64,000 bases of DNA from Lichenostomus cassidix (Eukaryota; Chordata; Aves; Passeriformes; Meliphagidae): contig CM039193.1 in the NCBI GenBank assembly GCA_008360975.2, forward strand, positions 17,281,389 to 17,345,388, read 5' to 3'. This document shows, piece after piece, positions 41,454-59,096 of this stretch. How positions within the stretch are numbered: the first letter of the stretch is position 1; each line of letters begins with the position of its first letter. A model generated the notes under the pieces. The model was given only the letters and a program-made list of their open reading frames with translations, was not told where the DNA came from and made no database searches. The position numbers and the translations under genes were made by a program.

Positions 41454-41779
41454 GTAATGTAGATTAGAAACAGTCCAGGTCTGAATTTGAAATGTTTGTC
41501 TTTGGATATCAGCCTGTGGTGAAATAATTTTTATGTACAGTTGGTAAAGGAGTGTCCTGTTCTGTTATAAAGACAGTATGTGAGTAGAAAGAGCAAACAT
41601 CGGACTCAAACCATCACATTGCTTGAGGAAATGGGAAATCCTTTGGGAAAGAGTGCTTGGCCTCAGCAATCCTGCAGGGGAATGGGAAATGGCAGAGCTT
41701 CTCCTGGCCATTCCCAAATATCTCTCTCATTGTGGCTGTAGGAATGAGACAGATTCTCCTACCTGGCTGTTATTTCTGG

Positions 41780-41851
41780 TGGGTTTTTGTTGTTTTGTTT
41801 TGATGCAGTTTGTTTATTTGTGGGTTTTTGGGTTGGTTGGTTTGTTGTTTT
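41780..41851. repeat. GT-rich low-complexity run
   Basis: A G/T-only-biased stretch of TTTTG, TTTG, GGTT units interrupted by a short unique segment. Confidence 0.8.
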
Positions 41852-44800
41852 CCCGTCTTTCCCCTCAGACCCTGCTGGAGCAGTCACTCCTTGCAGCAAT
41901 GCCCTGCTGTCCCTTTGCAGCTCTGTCCCCTCCCAGAGCTGTTTTCCCTGCAGCTCGGGGCAGACCAGCAGGGTTCTGCTGCATCCCCCATCTCTATCCA
42001 GAGAATTGGTCAAAAATGCTCAGAGCCTTCTGCAAACACCTTCAGCAGCAATTTCAGAGCCCTCTGGAGTCCTCCTTGTTTCCATCCTCAGCCCCTGCAC
42101 CTCATGTGGATCTTTTTATCCCTTAGCAAAACCTGCTGATGTCAAACCCTGACAATCCTCTGCTGCTCACAGGAGTCTAACAAACCTTTCAACTGTTCTT
42201 CCTTGAATTCTCTTTCCTCCTGTGGATTGCAAGGGGGGAAGGAGGCAGCCTGAGGTGAGATGTTTTACCATCCCAGGGTTTGTGGGAAGCCCCAGGCACG
42301 ATGTCTGTTTTCCAGTGTACAGCTTTTTGCAGCTGAAAGGTGCAATAAACAGGAAAAGTCCTTTTGGTCCAGGCAGCTTCTGTGAAAATTCCCGAGGCAA
42401 AACTGTGGATTGAAAACAAAGTTAAATGATAAGTTACATTGCTTAATGCTGCAGGAGAGCTTTGGCTGGGTTACCCTTCTCCTTTCTCATGGAACACGTT
42501 GGTGAACAGAAAAAAATAGAGGGACAGGATATTGTCCCCTGAAATTTGGGCTCCTCCAGGCACTTGCATGAAGCTCTTGGTGGTGTTCACTCTGCTGCTG
42601 CTGCCCAGGGCTGAGGCTCCTGTTGGCCTCTCAGGACCTAAAAGAGACTTTATTCCATGGGATTCACCACTCAGCTGTGTTCTTATCATTTTTATCACGT
42701 CCCTCACTGCTCAGTGGGGACTCCAGCTGGAGATGTGAACCAGAAAGGACATCCAGAAATCGCAGAGCAGGTGATGCTGCCTCATCCCATGTCTGTGCTG
42801 AGGCTCCCCATGGGGGCAGTGCTCCCTGGGCTCAGGGCACAACTGTTGTGGGAATGGCAAATCCCTGCCCAGATGGGATGGACAGCAGGGCCCAGCCGGG
42901 CAGGGAAGGCAGGAGCCAACCTGGCAGCAGGGCTGGAGGCACCAGGCTGCAGGAAAAGCCTTCCCTGCAGGAGCCAAGGCAGCCATGGGTCGCTCAGATT
43001 AAAAAAAAAAAATCAAAAAAATCTGTAAAAATCAGTCAGAGGGAAGAAAAACCCCAAAGCCAAGCAAAGAACTTCCCCAATTCCTTGTCCAGATCTTCTC
43101 CATGGGGTTGGAAGGGCTATGCTGTTCCCATCTTCTCCCAGCTTCCTGCCTGTGCAGTGCAGCTCCAAATGTGTCTTTTGGCTTTTCATCCCATTGAGCA
43201 AGTCTGTGGAAAGAAGTCACAGTAGGAAAGATCTGGCCAGCTCTTAGTGCAGGTGAAGGAAGGGAAAAAAATAAAAATTTTATTTGTATTAGAAAGAAAA
43301 CATCAAAAAAGGATATATAGATATAAAAAATATAATGCAGTTGACAACAAACTTTTTTTTCCTCAGTTAAGTGTGAAAATGCTGAATGTAATACCAGCTA
43401 GCCTGAATTTCTGTGCAACTTGTAATGACGTACATAAAAAAAATATACATATTCCTACCAATTTGGGTCAATCTAATCCTTCTCCTTGCAAATTCCCTCC
43501 CCTGGAGTTCCGCTGGAGCAACAGGGTGTGTGCTGGACTGAGGTGCAATGCCCTGTGATAAAGATGTGATATCTGTCCCAATCCCCCAGTGCTCAGTGGG
43601 TATTCCTAAAAACATGAAAACCCACTGGAATAACATGAAATCGAGTCATTACTGCCTCAGAACATTTCCAAATGTTGTTAGTGTGGCACTATCTGTTTGT
43701 GGTTCCAGCTCCCAGCTTTCCTTAGGTCAGTTTGTGGTTTATTCCTGCTTTTCCCATGGTGTCCAGGCTGCTGCAGGGAATTTCCCCCTGACAACATCCA
43801 GCAGGCATTCAAGCTGCTTCCAGGGGAAAATACCCAATGCCCCCTCTCTAATAGAGCTCTAATTGTTAACAATTCTGTTAATTCTCCTTTATTTATGTGT
43901 GTAAACAGCTGAATCCCCCATCCAGAATTTAGCCTTTACCATAGTCTGTTTTTTCTTTTTTTCTTTCTTTTTTTTTTTTCCCCAGGGTAATTCCTCCCCT
44001 CTATTGCCTATATTTTCAGATCACCCATTCAAACTGAATTTTGTTGTTATCTTCAGGCTTTTTCTGCCGTTCTTGTACACATTTCTCTGCATTTAGAGAA
44101 ATTTTACCTCCATTTGGGGGTGCAGTGAAGCCTCAGGCTGCCCTGGTGGCTCAGCAGGTCCCAGTTATGTTAAAAGGGACAGTGGAGAGGAGGGATAAAA
44201 CCCAAACCCAGTCCTGCCACCATCCCAAGAAACCCTGGCTCCTACCTGTAGGCAGGCTGGAAAAGCCCTTTGCTCTGTTGCCACAATGTCAGGACAGCTT
44301 GACCAAAGATTGGATAAAATCTTCTTTTTTTCCCCCTAGTTTTTAAACTGTGATTTTCTTCCCTTCACTTTCTTGGCCAATAATTGTGGCAGAACAGCAT
44401 TCATTTCAGTAATTTCAGGTAGGTGATATTTGGAATCTCGCACTCCTTCAGTATCCAATTCTCAACAATCTTCTTCCCACTCTCCTAGAAATGTTTTTCT
44501 TTTTCACACTTATTGCCCAGCTCAAAAACTTCTTCTATTCCCTTTCCAAGAAGTGTCATGTCTCAGGAAATGGGTCTGGTGGTTGTTTTTTTTTTTGGGG
44601 GTTTTTATACCTTTTTTTTCCTGGGGATTCTAGAAATCTTACATCTCTGTGATGAAATCATCTTGTTCCGAAATTGTCCAAAGCCAGCAGATGCCGTGTG
44701 GGGAAAGCTGGAAATAGAAGGTGGTTTGCTGAGGCCCAGATTGGCTCAGGAGTGGCACACAGGTGGCACCGGGGCAGGGAGCAGAGCTGGCAGCCACCAG

Positions 44801-44925
44801 GCATGGCAGGATCAGCCCTGCAGGAGCTCTGCCACCTCATCTGCTCTGGGAAATGGCCCTGGGAGCTGTGAAAGCCTCTGGGGAGAGCGTTCAGCTCTGC
44901 CAGGTGAGAGCTGCCGGGCTGCTGG

Positions 44926-44945
44926 CTCTGCTCTGCTCTGCTCTG
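44926..44945. repeat. (CTCTG)4 microsatellite
   Basis: Four perfect consecutive CTCTG units inside a GC-rich intronic patch. Confidence 0.9.
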
Positions 44946-46750
44946 GTGCCTCGGTGCTGCTGGAGGCACAGCAATGAGCAGCCATGCCAGGGGGGCTCAG
45001 GGGGACAGGGAAACAGGGAATGCTCCTGTGCCCCCCTGGAGTCTACAGCCCAGGGCATTGCAGAGAGGGAAAAGCACTGATTGCTGAGGAACTAGATTTA
45101 ATAAAACTGAGTGAAAAGTAAGCCGAGATAAATAGCCACATGAATGTCTGGTGCCATCCTCTGAGGAATTCAGTTCATTTAGTTCCCAGTGAGGCACAAT
45201 TGAATATAAACTCAATGTTCTGATGCAGCATTTATCAATTTTTACCTTGTCTTTACCCTGTCAGCCCATCCTACATTTCCCTCAGCATTTTCATTCAGGA
45301 GGGCTATTGAATGCCTAATGAAGCACATTTTTGAATCCTTTGCCAGACTTTTCCATCCTGAGGGCCTTGCAGGGCCCATACAAGATCCCAGGACATTTTC
45401 TACAGGAAAATATTGCATGTATCTCCCTGTCTCAAAAATATCTGTCACCCTGAGTTTCATTAATATGCACTTAATCAATTTGATTAATGAGTGAAAAACT
45501 CAGAAATGTCAGAAATGAGTCAGCTGAACAAAGTTAATTCTCTAGTCTTTTGTGGCAGCTTTACATCTTAATCTTTTTCTTTTCTTTTAAGAGCATTTTA
45601 CATGTGATAACGTAGATTGCATTAAAAATACATAAACGTGGGCAGCATAAAAATCTAGTTTGTGAGGCCAACAATAATGTCATTTTGCAACCCTTCAAAA
45701 ATCATAGCAGCACACAGCAATAAACAACTGTGAGCCTTTTGCCAGCCAGCCCAGCTATGAAGGATGGGAAACTGATTCCACAGCTTTGTGAGTGCACTTT
45801 AAACAACGTCCCCATCGGTCTCGGAGCATTTTTAAATGACTCTCTTTTGGCTACAAAAATCCAAAGAACAAATCCAGAACCCTCATGGTTCTGTAAGTCT
45901 GCACAGGGATTGTTACATAACATCCTGCAGGCACTGGGCAATAAGAAATCTATGGGAAATCATGGATAGCAGAGGCTGGAAGAACCACACAGCCTGAAAA
46001 GCTGATGTGTCCTAATAGGAATCCTGTATGGTCTTTGCTGCTGAGCAAATCACACTGATCCAGCTGTCACTGCAGCACAGGGCTTTACTCTGCTGCCCAG
46101 GGAGGAGCAGTCTCAAGAGAAGCCGAGCTATTAGCAAATAGCATCTTTTGGTATCAAACTGATTAATCTCACAAGCATGGATTGTTTTCAGAATTATCCA
46201 AACACGACTTTTGAGGAGTGTCGCTGCACACGCTCTAACTCTTTTCTCGTTCATCATAAAAATTAAACCATAAGATTCCCCAAGGATTTTTTTTTTAAAC
46301 CAGTCTAAACAGTCTGTCAGCACGAGGGATGAAGCAGTTGGCAGCCTGGAAAACAGGAGAAAAGGAAGTCTCTGCCCTGTTCAAAACAGCTTGTTCTGCC
46401 AGAACCCCCATTTAACCTCCTTCCTCCCAGCGCGGGGATGAGGTGGAGCAGCATATGCTGCTAGAGACATTGACCCAAGCTGTTTGCTGAGGAAACTTAG
46501 CTCCTGGGAGAATTTGCCTTTTGATTCCTGCTCCAAATCCTCCTTCAGTGCAAGGTCTGAACACCCAGGAGCAGGGAGCAGGCTGGGGGGTGTGCTGTGT
46601 GTCCCAAGGGTCAGACACAGGTGACCCCATTGTCACCAAGCCCTGCTCAAGGCTGAGGCCATGGCGAGAGGATTGTGTCCCTCTGGGTTGTCATTGCCTG
46701 GAGACAGCACTGAATTCCTGACACCTTCTTGCTTTTGTGTTTATTTCCAG

Positions 46751-46876
46751 TTTGGAAATTATTTTCCAAATTATTTTAAACAACAATTATTTTACAACAT
46801 TACAACAGTTACAAAAATAATTACGACAATTATTGTAAACAGCAATTAAACAACAAAATAAAACAATTATTTTCCA
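46751..46876. promoter_or_regulatory. AT-rich cluster of SOX-like ACAAT motifs with a short hairpin
   Basis: TTTGGAAA and TTTCCAAA (46751-46758 and 46763-46770) form an 8 bp stem with a 4-base loop. ACAATTATT occurs at 46783, 46826 and 46863. At 46826-46836 it forms the facing pair ACAAT-T-ATTGT. AACAAT is the core bound by SOX proteins. Several further ACAAC and ACAAA variants lie between. The motifs are visible directly; enhancer activity is conjecture, and AT-rich composition alone yields many such matches. Confidence 0.3.
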
Positions 46877-47646
46877 GGTGGAAAAGAAGGGACAAATGTA
46901 GGTTGGGGATGAATGGGTGAGAGTCCTGGGGGATGTGGGGTGATGGGAGAGCAAGTTGTGCTTTACAAGGATGTAAAGACCAATTTGGGGTATTTGATTT
47001 GCAGCCATGTCTTGTCTGCTTGAAGATAACTTGATTATAAATAGCAGGGAATAGCTGTTGGTGCAGACTTACCCATCTTTTCCTATGGGGATTTGAAATG
47101 TGAGCAGAATGGCAGCAGTGCAGAGGAATGCAAATATTGCACTGAAGCTGACAAAGGGAGCCAAAATATTACCTTAAAAATATTTACCTGGTGTCTAAAA
47201 AAACAACCAAATCAAAATTCCCTCAAATCAATGAGAACACAGAAACTCTGAAAACATTTTTATTGTCAAAAATTAATAGCTTATGAAATAAAATAATAGA
47301 AAATACAGGAAAATTAAGTGTTTTCTTATCTCATTGTGACTTAAAAATAATTTTTAATTTGGCAGCTTTAAGATACCAATTATTTTTCAAATTTGCAAAA
47401 TCTTTATGATGTGACCTTTTTAATACCAAACATTTTTTTGGATCAGGTTCTAGGATTATTTTACAGTTGGAGTTTAGACAAAATGCGTTAAATCCCAAAA
47501 TCTGCCTGTGCTTATGGTTCCTTTCTGTTGGTGGGGTTGAATTAGAATGAAAATCTGTTACCTGGAAAAGAAAATGTTTAAGCACAGAAACAAACCAGAA
47601 ATACCTTTTTGAACAGGAAGGCACTTTGCATATATGCATATTTTCA

Positions 47647-47673
47647 TGTATATATATACACACACACACACAT
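47647..47673. repeat. (TA)n(CA)n dinucleotide microsatellite
   Basis: A TATATATATA run passes directly into CACACACACACACA. It is a compound dinucleotide array, likely length-variable between individuals. Confidence 0.9.
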
Positions 47674-49174
47674 CTCTGCCATTAGAAAAGTTACATTTAA
47701 ACAACTAAATCCAATTTATTTCTGTCTTGCATAAATTCTGCCTTTTCTCTCCAGGAGATGCTGCTCCTCTCATTTCAGTTAAGTGTGCATAATTAATATG
47801 CAGAATATATAGAAGGTGCATTCTAAATGGAGATTATCCTAATTGCCTGCAGTTTAGGGATGTATCCATGTGAACATTTTAGCTTGGATTCTGAATATTC
47901 CTCAGCAGTCCCATCTCCTGTGTGTCCCCAGTGAGGGTCACATTTCAGGGTGTTTCTGGATGTGCATTCAGGGGGGATTTAATGACTGAAATGAATTTAA
48001 TGAAAAACCCAGGCCAGGACACATTTCCCAGCTCAGAGGTTTGCACTGTAAAACTGCTTTTATACCAACGCTGGTGTTGGCACAACTTTTTTGATGCCTT
48101 CTGCTGTATGACCTGATGATAGAGTGTTTAATCCTTTACTGCTGTGATTTTTCACCTCAAATCTTTCCAGCATGAGGGAATGAAGGTGAGCAATTCAATG
48201 CAAGCAAGAAATATGCAGTTTAGGAGGATTTGGGGCTGAGCTCTGCACATTTCCCCTCCCTGCTTTGGCCAGGTTTTCTCCTGAATGAGGCAGGGACAGC
48301 ACCAGCAGAGGCCCAGGTGCTCCAGCAGTGCCTCCAAGGGCAGCCTGAGCTCCAAATTTGGATTTTCTGGGATGGCAGTTTCCCAGCTGGGGTAATTGTT
48401 TAAACTACTCAGCTGCAAATTTTCTTAATCATTGCCTTCCCAGCGCTGAGGCTGTGAAAACTCTGAATTACCGTGTAGGGACCTGTTAAATGAGCCACCT
48501 TTCCTCAGGAAGCTCTCTCTGCAGTGCTGTGGGTTGGAAGAAGTTGGTAATTACTCCCTGAACGCTCTGGGTGTGTGGAGAGTGTCAGTCAGACATCCCC
48601 ACTGCTCCCCCTGCTCCTCTCGGGGCTTTAGAAGCTCCAGTGCAACATCTGTCAACATTTCCAGGCAAAGCCAACTTTATTCAGTTTGGTTTTTTTCAGA
48701 ATTTTGGTAGCATTTCTGTTGAATGCTCCCAAATTCCGTTCTGTTAGAACATCTTGTTTTAAAGAATAAAAAAAAAATAAATTGCAAAGAGGGAATATTT
48801 TTGGAAGCAAGCACATTTCGTTTCTGTCAGAACACAGGCAGAGAGTGATGGAACAGCACAAGCACCCATTGGTGAGGCAGATGCCTCCCTGAAAGCTTTC
48901 CTCAGTGATTTGCTCTTTTCATCCTGGTGTTCAGCAGGAAGGGAAGAGCTCTGTCGATGCCACTCGGCGTTGAGGCACGAGTGAGACAGCCAGCTCTCCA
49001 GCAGAGGATGTAGTTATCAGCCATTTGTTGTTCTGTGGCGATGGGAATGTTGTCAGGCTCTCTCTGCATCGAGTGCCCTGCTGAGAGCTGCTCTGCTGGG
49101 TTGATTGCCCAGCCCAGCTCTGTTTGCTGGGCTGGCAGGGATGTGCCCAGGGCTGAGCTGAGCAGGTCAGAGCT

Positions 49175-49194
49175 TCCTCCTCCTCCTCCTCCTC
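49175..49194. repeat. (TCC)n trinucleotide run
   Basis: About six and a half uninterrupted TCC units in a GC-rich patch. Confidence 0.9.
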
Positions 49195-51048
49195 ACCCAG
49201 CTGTGCTGGGGAAGGGCTGGAGGTGCTCAGGGATTGCCCCATGAGGAATGGCAGCATTTTCCTGTTTGCAGAGCCCAGCTTCAGCTCTCTGATATGCACA
49301 GAGTGCCTGCAGAGCACATTTTCCTGACTTTACAGATATTTTTCCTTCGTCCCTCCATGTTCAGTAAGACAACTTTATCCCAGTAGCTGCAGTATTCCCT
49401 ATTTTTCACTTTCTAATAGCAAGGTTAGCACTCTAAATCAAACTTAATTAAACTTTTCCAAGTGAGTAAATGCCAACATATGGACAGCCACTTCCCTGCT
49501 AATAACAACCTAACAGAAATCCTAATTTCTAATTGGTTTTATTCCTAATGATTAGTTTGCATTGGCACAACTGCCTGTTTCAAATGTGGCCTTGCAACAT
49601 GTGATGATGAAAAAAAGACATTTCTGTCCCTCCTTGTTTTACTCTGAATTAGCCAATGCTATTTATATTAGTGTTCCATCCAGAACTCTGGCATCACAGT
49701 TCCCGGTGTTGCTAATTCAATTTAGTCCATACATCTTTCAAACCAGATTTGTGTTTTGCATTGATTTTTTTCCTAGTTATGGCATTTAAGCAACAGTTTG
49801 AAGGGGATCCCTTATTTGTTCTTCATTGCTGTAAATTGTTTTTTGCTGCTGTCTGAACTTAACATATTTTCCTGGTAGAACTAAAGCAACTGGGTTACCC
49901 TCAAGGTAGAGTTTTTGGGGTATCAAGGCTGGCTGTGAAACAAGATTTCTCAATGTATTTTCATTCTTTGCTGGAATTGAACTGAGGTCTTTCAGCTTTT
50001 TTTCCACAAAAAACCCTGAGAAAAAGAGCCTAAACTGGGCAAAACTATTTAAGGTTAAGACTGTGTGCACCTGTTCTGCATTCCTGGAACAGTGACTTCA
50101 ATCTGGAGAATTTTGTAGCTCTATTTTTGTATATCCTGCATGAATATAAAGAAACTTTCAAACTTCATCAGAATTTCCCTTGTGGACATCAATATCGATA
50201 CTGAAAAGCAGTGTCAGAATCAATCATTACTGACAAATGTGGGTTTTATATTTGATTTTTTTTTTCAATATTTCTATAGAGAGAGTTAAATAATATGAAG
50301 TATTGGTTTCTTTATTGAGCTGTTTGTACCTCTATATTTTTGAGATAAAAAAACAATACTTACAATTATCCCAGCACAGCCTTGCTGGCATGGACAAAGC
50401 TCTTGAACTAGGAAATGTGTTGTCCTGTACTGGGGACCTGAGTTTTTGGCTCAAAGTTTTGTCTTCTCTCAATTAATCCCCAAATAATTAATTACTTAGA
50501 GAATTTAAAAGAATGGTAATTTAGTTATTTTATGGTCTTTTTAATTTTTTTTTCCTGCTACCTCATAGATTCAGTAATGCCTGTGAAGCTGTTTATGGTT
50601 GGTTATTATTATGGGGCTAAACATTCTGGTGTAAGAACAATTCTTCTGCAAATTCTTCCTGGGCTGCAGAAATTCAAGTGAATGTAATTGCTCTTTGCTA
50701 AGTGTTTTGATGAAGATAAATTGCACTGCTTGTTTCAGAATATGCCCACCTTAATTTTTACCATATTCTAAACTGCTTCTAGTTTAAAAAACAAAATACC
50801 TGTTTCTAGATTGAGATCACATTAAAATTTATCAGAAGAAATTGCCTTTTCTGAAGCCTCCCCATTATAAACTTCTCAGTTCCTAATTTCCTGCTTTTCT
50901 GGCTGGATTCACAATCTCTCTGTCTTTGTGACTCTCTTTCCCCTGTTCTGAACCCATCAGCTTTGGAATGGGAGAACAAATGAAGTTCTGCTCGTCCGGC
51001 CCTGCTTGGGGTTTTTGCGTCAATTGATATTTTCATAGCAATGTGGAG

Positions 51049-51344
51049 ATATTTTTATTTTTACTTTTACTTTTATTTTCATTTTAATTTTTATTTTCAT
51101 TTTTATTCTTATTTTTACTTTTTCTTTTTCTTTTTTGTTTTCTTATTTTATTTTTACTTTTACTTTTACTTTTACTTTTACTTTTACTTATTTTATTTTT
51201 ATTTTCTTTTTATTTCTATTTTTACTTTTTTATTTTTATTTATTTTTACTTTTATTTTTACTTTTATTTTTACTTTTATTTTTACTTTTATTTTTACTTT
51301 TATTTTTACTTTTATTTTTAATTTCATTTTTACTTTCATTTATT
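51049..51344. repeat. T-rich hexamer/12-mer satellite, nearly free of G
   Basis: 296 bases contain a single G (51137). Sub-arrays are visible: TTTTAC repeated about six times near 51153-51188, and a 12-mer TTTTTACTTTTA repeated about seven times from roughly 51242 to 51319. Open frames here encode only F/Y/L/I-rich low-complexity peptide and are artefacts. The strand bias is extreme; the complement is an A-rich AAAAGT/AAAAAT array. Confidence 0.93.
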
Positions 51345-52835
51345 GTGTTTTGCTTTTTATTTATTACAATCTTGTGTGGCTCCACTGCATCACACTGTCC
51401 ATTCCATGTCGTTCCCCACACAAGGTGAGCTTTGGGACCAAATTCCTGCCTGGATCTCAGTGCATGGATGGATGACAGGAGCTTTAGGCTCAAGCTGGCA
51501 TCACTAACAACACATTAGGAACTTGCAAAGTGCAAAATGTGCACATTGTGCCACGTGGGAGCTGCAAATTAAAGAATTATTTGCTAATGCAGAGTGATTT
51601 ATGATGTACATCTGCTTCCCCCAAATCTGCTCTGGGCTGCAGACAGTGAAGTCCCCCAGGATCCCCCCTTGGTTAGAGATGTGAGCTCTCTGACCAAACT
51701 GGGCTGATGTGGATTTTGCTCATCCCACACCTTGCCAGGTGCCAGGCAGGGCTCAGCTCTCGGCTGGGGATGGGAGGGAATGGGATTTAGAGCTTTGGGA
51801 TGGAATAGGAAATCCTCTCACATATTTGCCAGCAAGAGATCCTGCAGGAATATTCACTCTGTAAGTAGGACTCGGCTAGGACGTGACCTTGAGAGTCAAG
51901 TGGTTGAATAACTGCACTTGAATTCCTGGTAATGAACACAGGACAGCTTTTCAAGGTCTAGTTCCTGCCTTTGGAACCTGTGCTTTACCTTTGCAGTATG
52001 AGGTGATATTTCCAGCCATCTCTAGCTCGGAGCAACAGAAGCGAAGCTCTAACAACCCAATGTCAAGGTTTTTCTCTTGCAATCCCTAAGAATAGAACTT
52101 GCCATGAAATTTCCCTTTTTTTTTTTTTTTCTTCTTTTTCCTTTTTCTATTCAACAAAAGGAAGTAAAGCTGAATATAAACACTGTAGAAGCAGTTGCTT
52201 GGTCCTGTTCCCTTCACTGCCTTTGGTGGAGTGAGGATCGACCTGTCCTTCTGGCTGAGCTTCCCAAAATGCATCTCCTCGCTGCCAGGCAGAAGAATCC
52301 TGCTCAGCATATCCCATCTGCTGAAATGGAGGGAACATTCCAATGAGCATCTCTGTGCTCCCCAGTGTGATCAGGCTGAGGAATGTGTGACTAGATCTGC
52401 TTGCAGGGCTCACGGATTTGTTTCCTTGCATCTAGATGTCAGAAATGTGTAAATATTTAATAGTAAGCTCTGGAGTTGACAGTTACATAAGGAACCCACA
52501 GGGACAGCAGCTCTTTGCTTCCCCTGCCCACCCCCTGGAGCTCTTACATAACCCACTGAGCATCACACAGCAAGGAGGGCTCACATTGGGTTCCAATCTG
52601 TGCCCAAAAGTCACCCCTAGTGAAGGGACAAACCCCTGAACCTCAGATGTTTGTAGGGGAAGTTTCTCACACCCCTAAATCCCTTCTGTGGGGCAGAAAG
52701 GGTTTGGAGAGCACAGCCTGACTACTGCAGTACCTTGGGAATGTTGGGCAGGGCTGTATAAACCCCTGGAGAGGGGGAGAGAAGGGCAGGAACCCTGGAA
52801 GCTCTGGAAATTTCTGCCCCTCTGCCTGAGCTGGG
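51345..52835. other. ATP2B2 intron, between T-rich satellite and 13/24 bp minisatellite
   Basis: Ordinary intron with a T-run at 52115-52130 and GC-richer segments. No exon or interspersed repeat was recognised. Confidence 0.7.
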
Positions 52836-52996
52836 GCTCTGCGGTGACACTGAGCTGTGGCACTGAGCTGTGGCACTGAGCTGTGGCTCTGAGGTGACTC
52901 TGAGCTGTGGAACTGGGGTGACACTGAGCTGTGGCACTGAGCTGTGGCTCTGAGGTGACACTGAGCTGTGGCTCTGAAGTGACACTGAGCTGTGCC
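52836..52996. repeat. Minisatellite with alternating 13 and 24 bp units
   Basis: TGAGCTGTG begins at 52851, 52864, 52877, 52901, 52925, 52938, 52962 and 52986. The spacings are 13, 13, 24, 24, 13, 24 and 24. The 24 bp unit is the 13 bp unit plus an 11-base insert like CTCTGAGGTGA. The minus strand is open in two frames across it, giving repetitive peptides that I consider non-genic. Confidence 0.92.
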
Positions 52997-53293
52997 CCCT
53001 GTGCCCTCCTGCTCTGCCCTGGTGGGCAGTGATTGAACACGAGCTCATCCCGTGTCACACAGGGGACATTTGGCAGGAAGGGAGGTGGCACTCCCTGCTG
53101 GGACTGACTGTGAGTGATGATCCAACACACCGAGGAATGTGCAGCAAGGAATGCTGCAGGATCTGTCACAGCTTTAACAGCCTCATTAAGGAGGGACATT
53201 TATGGTTTTTAGTGTGTAATTTTTTGGTTATTTTTCCTTTCATTACACAGCTAAACCCATTTATAAAGCAAGAACCATCGCTGGTTAGATGAT
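52997..53293. other. Short intronic stretch
   Basis: Unique intronic sequence between the minisatellite and the hairpin at 53294. No feature seen. Confidence 0.6.
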
Positions 53294-53370
53294 AGGATAA
53301 CTATCGTTAGTTATCCTGTCTAGTTAGGAGTTATCAGTTAGGATTTATCAATCTAGTTAGGAGTTATCAG
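53294..53370. repeat. Perfect 10 bp hairpin followed by a 33 bp-period direct repeat
   Basis: AGGATAACTA (53294-53303) and TAGTTATCCT (53308-53317) are perfect reverse complements around the loop TCGT. Immediately after, TCTAGTTAGGAGTTATCAG occurs at 53319-53337 and again, identical, at 53352-53370. An intermediate GTTAGGATTTATCA looks like a degenerate third copy, so a TAGGA-TTATC theme runs through the block in both orientations. Confidence 0.85.
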
Positions 53371-59003
<5,633 letters not shown>

Positions 59004-59066
59004 TAGATGTTTTTGATATTTTGATCACATACTCTGGCATGGTCACTTGGTGATTTAAAAGTATAT

Positions 59067-59096
59067 TGGTTTTGGTTTTTTGGTTTTTTTTTTTTG
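59067..59096. repeat. TTGG/poly-T low-complexity run
   Basis: Alternating T runs and GG pairs ending in 12 T's, about 120 bp after exon C. Confidence 0.85.

Larger units (their letters stand above)
46877..51048. other. ATP2B2 intron between exons A and B, second part
   Basis: Mostly AT-rich intron with a TA/CA microsatellite at 47647-47673, a short TCC run at 49175-49194 and homeodomain-like TAATTA motifs around 49440-49560 and 50470-50510. I recognise no coding exon. Confidence 0.7.

Noticed and set aside
42985..43020. A-rich run after a GC-rich patch, like a retroposon tail
   Set aside because: No recognisable body, no clear target-site duplication, and the A-run is interrupted; evidence is too weak.
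42623..43225. 200-codon plus-strand open frame
   Set aside because: Composition is Ser/Gly/Pro/Arg-rich and follows local GC, it overlaps other frames on both strands, and no family resemblance is seen.
51041..51493. Open frames of F/Y/L/I or K/N/S repeats
   Set aside because: They are translations of the T-rich 12-mer satellite, not genes.
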